Of a DNA stretch of 64,000 bases, positions 59,909-64,000 are shown piece after piece. Within the stretch, counting starts at the first letter, position 1; the number at the start of each line of letters is the position of its first letter. The stretch comes from Taiwanofungus camphoratus (Eukaryota; Basidiomycota; Agaricomycetes; Polyporales; Taiwanofungaceae): assembly GCA_003999685.1 (NCBI GenBank), contig CP021231.1, positions 248,001-312,000 of the forward strand. The letters are read 5' to 3'. The position numbers and the translations under genes were made by a program. The notes under the pieces are model-generated. The model saw only the letters and a list, made by a program, of their open reading frames with translations, had not been told where the DNA came from and ran no database searches.

Positions 59909-60523
59909 ATGAACTCCAATCTGTTGGGAGGTACTGCTGCTTCGGCTCCTTTTGACACATCGTATGCGGATGTCATACTTCGCTCCTCGGATGGCGTCGA
60001 CTTTCGTACGCATAAGGTTGTCCTGCGCCTAGCATCAAGCTTCTTCGACGATATGTTCAGCTTACCACAACCTGCGACTGGTGCAGGCGAGCCTGAGGAG
60101 ACCCAATCTGGTATGGGCCTTCCTCTCATCCCGGTGACTGAGGATAGCTCCACTTTAGATCGTCTGCTGCGGGTCTGCTATCCCATAGCAGATCCACTGC
60201 TGGACAAAGTGACGGATATAAGTGCTGTATTAGACGCTGCATTGAAGTACCAGATGGATGATGCAGTAACGCGCTTAAGAACATACCTTTCGTCCTTCGT
60301 CACGACGCAGCCTGTGAGCGTGTATGCGATCGCATGCCGTCTTGGACTGGAGCACGAAGCCCGCAAAGCTGCCATTCAGAGTCTGAAGCTCTCTGAGATA
60401 GAGTATGTTGACGAGATGGACCTTGTCACCGCCGGTGTATTCCATCGACTTCTGCAATTTCGGCGTATGGACGAAACTGAGCGAAAATCGTTTGGTACGT
60501 TCTGTCAACCCCAATCTGAGTGA
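59909..60523 (+). CDS. BTB/POZ domain protein, copy 1 (short)
   Basis: Single-exon frame from ATG 59909 (MNSNLLGGTAASAPFDTSYA), 204 residues. BTB core: ADVILRSSDGVDFRTHKVVL, RLASSFFDDMFSLPQ, PVTEDSSTLDRLLRVCYPIA, a fungal-type BTB with the ILRSSDGV.F..HK.VL.LAS..F motif. Then comes a helical region: ALKYQMDDAVTRLRTYLSSF, SVYAIACRLGLEHEARKAAI, and LLQFRRMDE. BTB domains mediate dimerisation and often Cul3 binding; the partner here is unknown. The frame ends in CQPQSE soon after the RR region, 130 residues shorter than the next gene. A GTACGT donor-like word at 60496 leaves open that a further exon was lost or missed. Confidence 0.8.
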   Translation: MNSNLLGGTAASAPFDTSYADVILRSSDGVDFRTHKVVLRLASSFFDDMFSLPQPATGAGEPEETQSGMGLPLIPVTEDSSTLDRLLRVCYPIADPLLDKVTDISAVLDAALKYQMDDAVTRLRTYLSSFVTTQPVSVYAIACRLGLEHEARKAAIQSLKLSEIEYVDEMDLVTAGVFHRLLQFRRMDETERKSFGTFCQPQSE

Positions 60524-60569
60524 GTGGTATTATCCCAGCTCGCCGTTGGCGCCATAGACTGAGTCACCA

Positions 60570-61562
60570 ATGACGATCACCAGCATGTTTGAGAGCTCTC
60601 CTGACGCTAGCATGCAGTCGACTGCGCATCCCTTCGACCATCCGTCCGCCGACGTCATTGTGCGATCATCAGATAATGTTGATTTTCGTGTCTTCAAGCT
60701 AATTCTCACTCTGGCGTCGGAAGTTTTGGCCCAGACGATGAGCCTTGCCCTCGAGACTGGTGTCATGTCTGACGATGGCCTCCCCCTGGTCATCCTTCCC
60801 GAAGACAGTCAAACACTATACAAAATTCTGCAGTTCTGTTATCCGATGGGAGATCCTGACGTGGAGGATCTAAATAACACCCTAACACACAACGTACTGC
60901 AGGCGGCAACCAAGTACAAGCTCAAGAGAGCGGTGAACTTTATGAAAACGAAGTGGGTGGACGAACTCGAGGCGCGGCCTTTGCGCGCATATTTTATTGC
61001 CATGCGATACGAATGGGATCAAGAAGCAAGAGAGGCAGCTTCTCGCTTGGTGTATACATCCAATGATGTCTATACGTCTGCAATGGACGACGTACCAGCC
61101 AGCACCTATCGTCGGTTGCTCGACTACCGCCAACGGTGCCGCGCAGTCATATACAACATGCGGTCGACGTTTGATTTCATCCCAGACGGATACCAGTATC
61201 ATTGGAGCAACTTCTATTACGGACGGTCCGAATACTCCCAATTTTTCCTAGGCAATCAAGGCAGGATATCGACAACGGCTCAGTCATCTCAGACTCGTGC
61301 TGCCATTCTTGCAATACCTCTTGTGGCACGGTTGATAAATAATCGTTACTGGTCCTCGAGTTTGAATGACCTATTCACCGAAAGCCGAGACTTAGAAGAT
61401 GCTCTGAGGGATCAATTTGCTCTGGCGAGTTTTTATGCTATATTGATGCACGTATCGACCTCTTCTGACCTGCTGGCCTGCAGATTGAGCCTGACCTCAT
61501 TCAGGGCGTGTGCGTGTCCGGGAGTAACAATGGGCAAATGTAGTTACTCATGCGTCCATTAG
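60570..61562 (+). CDS. BTB/POZ domain protein, copy 2
   Basis: Frame of 330 codons starting 47 bp after copy 1 (MTITSMFESSPDASMQSTAH). BTB core: ADVIVRSSDNVDFRVFKLIL, TLASEVLAQTMSLALE, ILPEDSQTLYKILQFCYPMG, then ATKYKLKRAVNFMKTKW and FIAMRYEWDQEAREAASRLV. The C-terminal half, including YRRLLDYRQRCRAVIYNM, DGYQYHWSNFYYGRSEY and a region around RYWSSSLNDLFTESRDLED, is typical of the extended BTB family of polypores. Clearly paralogous to copy 1 (same motif order, same length of the BTB part). It ends in a cysteine-containing tail CSYSCVH. A late intron could alter the last about 35 residues. Function unknown. Confidence 0.8.
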   Translation: MTITSMFESSPDASMQSTAHPFDHPSADVIVRSSDNVDFRVFKLILTLASEVLAQTMSLALETGVMSDDGLPLVILPEDSQTLYKILQFCYPMGDPDVEDLNNTLTHNVLQAATKYKLKRAVNFMKTKWVDELEARPLRAYFIAMRYEWDQEAREAASRLVYTSNDVYTSAMDDVPASTYRRLLDYRQRCRAVIYNMRSTFDFIPDGYQYHWSNFYYGRSEYSQFFLGNQGRISTTAQSSQTRAAILAIPLVARLINNRYWSSSLNDLFTESRDLEDALRDQFALASFYAILMHVSTSSDLLACRLSLTSFRACACPGVTMGKCSYSCVH

Positions 61563-61682
61563 ACCTTCCAGTAGGTCACTCTACCATACTACATGTACTA
61601 GAGCTGGTATGCAGGGACGAGCAATCAGATGTGGTGTACGGTGCTTATCGACCGAGCAAATACAATCAATTTCGATCGAAAT

Positions 61683-62287
61683 CTAGTCGTGAGGTGCCCT
61701 AGCTTCGCCCTTCGCGGCGGCCTTTCCACCTGCCTCGCGCAGCTCTCCCTTCTCGTGTACTTCGGGATTGCGTGTGACCTTACCTACGACCTGATAAAGT
61801 ACGTTCAGTGGAGCCGTATGATACAATGGTGATCGGACCACATACTTTCTGCGTCTTTCCGATGAGCTTGTCCGTCACCCTTGCATGACCTTCAGGGAGG
61901 TCTTCTTGACCTCCGACAGCAACGCCCCCTTGGTGAAGGGACGGTAAGCAACGGCGCGTGAAAGTGCCGACCCCGAGCTGCACGCATACCTTTCGATGTC
62001 GGTTGGACTCCCAAAGGCCGATCTTCGTTATATGCATTTCGCCCCGACTCGGCGTTCGGGGTCGCACCGCCGGCCGAGTCATGCTGCCCACTGGCCATGG
62101 TGTCGTCGTCTGTGCCGAATTGACGCTGATTCTCGTCGGTCCACGTTCGCGAGTCATTTGTCACATTGGTGCTGTAGTCTGCCGATTGCTCAGCACCTCG
62201 CGCACCAGGAATGGCATCGGAAGAGTGGTGGACGTGATGCTCAGGCGGAGGTTGAGCAATGTAGGCATTGTCGTTAGAAGATGACAT
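61683..62287 (-). CDS. CsbD-like stress-type small protein
   Basis: Small hydrophilic protein, three exons. Exon 1 starts at 62287 (MSSSNDNAYIAQPPPEHHVH) and ends near 61990 in QPTSKG. Exon 2 is GGVAVGGQEDLPEGHARVTD then KLIGKTQK. Exon 3 has VVGKVTRNPEVHEKGELREA, GGKAAAKGEA and a stop at 61683-61685. The pattern of repeated KxxGKxxKVxGKVTxNPEVxEKGxLRxxGxxA is that of CsbD-like proteins, which are general-stress proteins in bacteria and fungi with no known enzymatic role. It is rich in Gly, Asn, Asp and Gln. Two palindromic CRE sites lie 0.15 and 0.53 kb upstream. Confidence 0.75.
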
Positions 62288-62440
62288 GTATTTTGTGGTA
62301 TGGGGGGTATGTTTACGATATGCAATGCAAAGTTTGTTGAGATCTAGAGACCATTGAGTGGATTTCCTTTCTTTTATAGCTTTGGAGGTCGCTCAGTGGT
62401 GCTGAGGAGCCGCCACAGAATCCATATTAGGATATTTCCG

Positions 62441-62448
62441 TGACGTCA
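62441..62448. promoter_or_regulatory. CRE/ATF site (TGACGTCA)
   Basis: Perfect 8-bp palindrome TGACGTCA, 154 bp before the ATG of the CsbD-like gene. The consensus is that of bZIP factors of the Atf1/CREB group. Function inferred from position only. Confidence 0.5.
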
Positions 62449-63300
62449 CAGTCGTCATCTCCTTAATAGGAAAGTCTCCAAGAAGGAATTCATGTGAGCA
62501 TCTTGGGATTTTCAGCGCTTCAACAGGTCTCCACAGACCATGGTCCGCCCCATGACTGAAACAAGGGAAGATAAAAGAAGTAATGTACTTACTCTTCCGC
62601 ACCTTGTAGCTGTTATTTCAATCGTATGACCAAATACTACTCATCATTATACAGGTGGGGTTACGTGTATTGCCGGGCGGAATGGCAGAACTCGAGGTCA
62701 CACCGAATGCCCATCAGGTGTTCCCGTTGCTAGCAAACACAGTTAACGCTGTGGAGAAAAGCGGATATGGCTGCTACTCTTCGCTTCCAGAGCCTTCAAA
62801 CAGGTTTGGATCCGTCAGGTTGACGTCACACGCATACTACCGCCCCCGGAAAAGCGCGCACAGGTTATACTGGAAAGCTACCTGGCCAAGTGATCAGCAT
62901 GTGTGCATGAGCCTCAGTCGGTGATGACGCACAAGCATTACATGTGGGATGTCCATCGGATGCGAAGCGAGCAGACTCTAGGGTTTGATGCGAGCCTCGA
63001 ACGAAACAAATATTTTAGGTGGGCTCTGCAACCAGTCCCGTCTAGCAGCAGAATCTAAACGTCTAGTCAGGTTCATGAGTGCAAGAATGTGCCCGTCAAA
63101 GTTTAGAATATCAACGATGCAACTAGCCAAACGTCCAAACGTGCGCAGATCCGAAACTATATTTAATCACTTTTGTACAGATAATTAGACATCATCTTCA
63201 CAAACAACAATAAGTAAAAGTACCAAGACACTTCCTGTCCATTCCTTCGTGAATCCTACACAGGCACTCGCGCCTCAACAGAAGAGAACGAGGAACGCGG
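62449..63300. other. Intergenic between CsbD-like gene and H2A.Z
   Basis: No gene recognised; only frames up to 89 codons. It contains the second CRE site. Confidence 0.5.
62821..62828. promoter_or_regulatory. Second CRE/ATF site (TGACGTCA)
   Basis: A second perfect TGACGTCA in the same intergenic region, between the CsbD-like gene start (62287) and the end of H2A.Z (63301). Confidence 0.4.
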
Positions 63301-64000
63301 CTATGGGGCAGCATCCAGCTTCTTTCCCGGGGTCTTGGTCGCAGTTAAGCTCTTGTGAATGAACGGCAAAACACCTGTACACATAACAGTCAGCTGATAT
63401 CTGAAGGTTAGGAAGACTGAAACGAACCTCCTCCCGCGATCGTGGCACGTACAAGAGTGTCGAGCTCCTCGTCGCCACGGATCGCAAGTTGCAGATGGCG
63501 AGGAGTGATCCGCTTAACGCGCAAATCTTTTGATGCATTGCCTGTTTCGAAGTAACGTTAGCTATGTGAAAGTGTAGAACTCTAAACGGTGAAATGGAAC
63601 GTTCGTCCCGGCATTCGGCACGGAAAGCACCATGAGATATGAAACATACCAGCCAGTTCCAGAACCTCCGCTGTCAAGTATTCTAATATTGCTGACGTGT
63701 AGACAGCTGCCTTCGCGCCTATACGAACATTATGTTGCGTGCGCTGCTTGAGATATCGATGAATACGGCCTACAGGGAACTAAATGCAGCATAAGCATGG
63801 TCGCACGCACTCGCGGGAGTATATACCCATGTCACCACATGTCAAAAAGGGGCGGGGCAACGGAGAGAAATAAAGAAATCGGACAAATACATACCTGTAG
63901 TCCCGCTTTCTGACTTCGCGTCTGCAGTGTCCGCTGTTGCGGAGCCGGAGTAGGATCCTGCATCGCGGTGGCAGCAGCAGACTTGGACTTCCCAGACTTC
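63301..64000 (-). CDS. HTZ1: Histone H2A.Z, 3-prime part (cut by the window end)
   Basis: Variant histone H2A.Z, placed at promoters by SWR1-type remodellers (family knowledge). Partial: the N-terminus lies beyond 64000. Visible exons read [19 protein letters not shown] and SQKAGLQ, then [44 protein letters not shown], then [38 protein letters not shown], and the last exon [20 protein letters not shown] with AAP and TAG at 63301-63303. The loop-1 and docking-domain residues ([24 protein letters not shown]) are those of H2A.Z and not canonical H2A. Introns lie near 63366-63427, 63540-63650 and 63780-63895. Confidence 0.92.

Noticed and set aside
1-64000. A new multi-gene defence or biosynthetic system
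   Set aside because: The P450, SDR and hydrolase genes are scattered among housekeeping genes, with no backbone synthase, transporter or regulator beside them. Nothing supports a coordinated cluster.

Overview
The window is nuclear DNA of a filamentous fungus, most likely a wood-decay or litter basidiomycete (Agaricomycetes, Polyporales-like). Genes are split by many 45-120 bp GT-AG introns with a CTGAC/CTGAT branch site close to the acceptor. They are on both strands with no operons. The content is typical of such genomes: expanded P450s, secreted GH3 beta-glucosidases, F-box and BTB paralogues, and a CsbD-like stress protein. The species assignment is inference.

Layout. 0-4.3 kb: a 5-prime fragment of a cytochrome P450 and a short-chain dehydrogenase whose first exon is not visible. 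4.3-9.0 kb: a long, partly very GC-rich stretch without a recognisable gene, carrying a 785-bp element with 45-bp terminal inverted repeats (6256-7040). 9.0-19.4 kb: two tandem, co-oriented 15-exon GH3 beta-glucosidase genes. Each has a signal peptide and an N-terminal Ser/Ala/Val/Pro repeat region, and their 3-prime parts are nearly identical. 20.1-24.1 kb (minus): an SNF2-family chromatin remodeller with C-terminal PHD-type zinc fingers. 24.3-25.2 kb (minus): a doubtful small membrane protein. 25.9-27.7 kb: an F-box/leucine-rich protein. 28.1-28.4 kb (minus): a two-exon 74-residue conserved fungal protein. 30.4-32.6 kb (minus): a full-length P450. 34.8-36.2 kb: an ORF pair interrupted by one in-frame TGA (minus) and a two-TM protein with a PPxY motif (plus). 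36.2-40.2 kb: gene-poor. 40.2-43.3 kb: two paralogous small NTF2/SnoaL-like proteins.

44.0-64.0 kb is a denser housekeeping block: intronless COG7 (Golgi tethering), a secreted serine beta-lactamase-like hydrolase, LCL3 (SNase-like, minus), TAH18/NDOR1 diflavin reductase (minus; electron donor in cytosolic Fe-S assembly), the AP-1/AP-2 beta-adaptin, two tandem BTB proteins, a CsbD-like protein (minus) with two perfect CRE palindromes upstream, and the 3-prime part of histone H2A.Z (minus), which runs off the window edge.

The genes do not form one pathway. The GH3 pair would act outside the cell on cellobiose and related beta-glucosides. COG7 and beta-adaptin belong to Golgi traffic. H2A.Z and the SNF2 protein belong to chromatin. 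Exon limits were worked out by hand from splice signals and reading frame. They sum to open frames for both GH3 genes (945 and 933 aa), the beta-lactamase-like gene (616 aa) and beta-adaptin (724 aa), but no alignment or RNA data were available.
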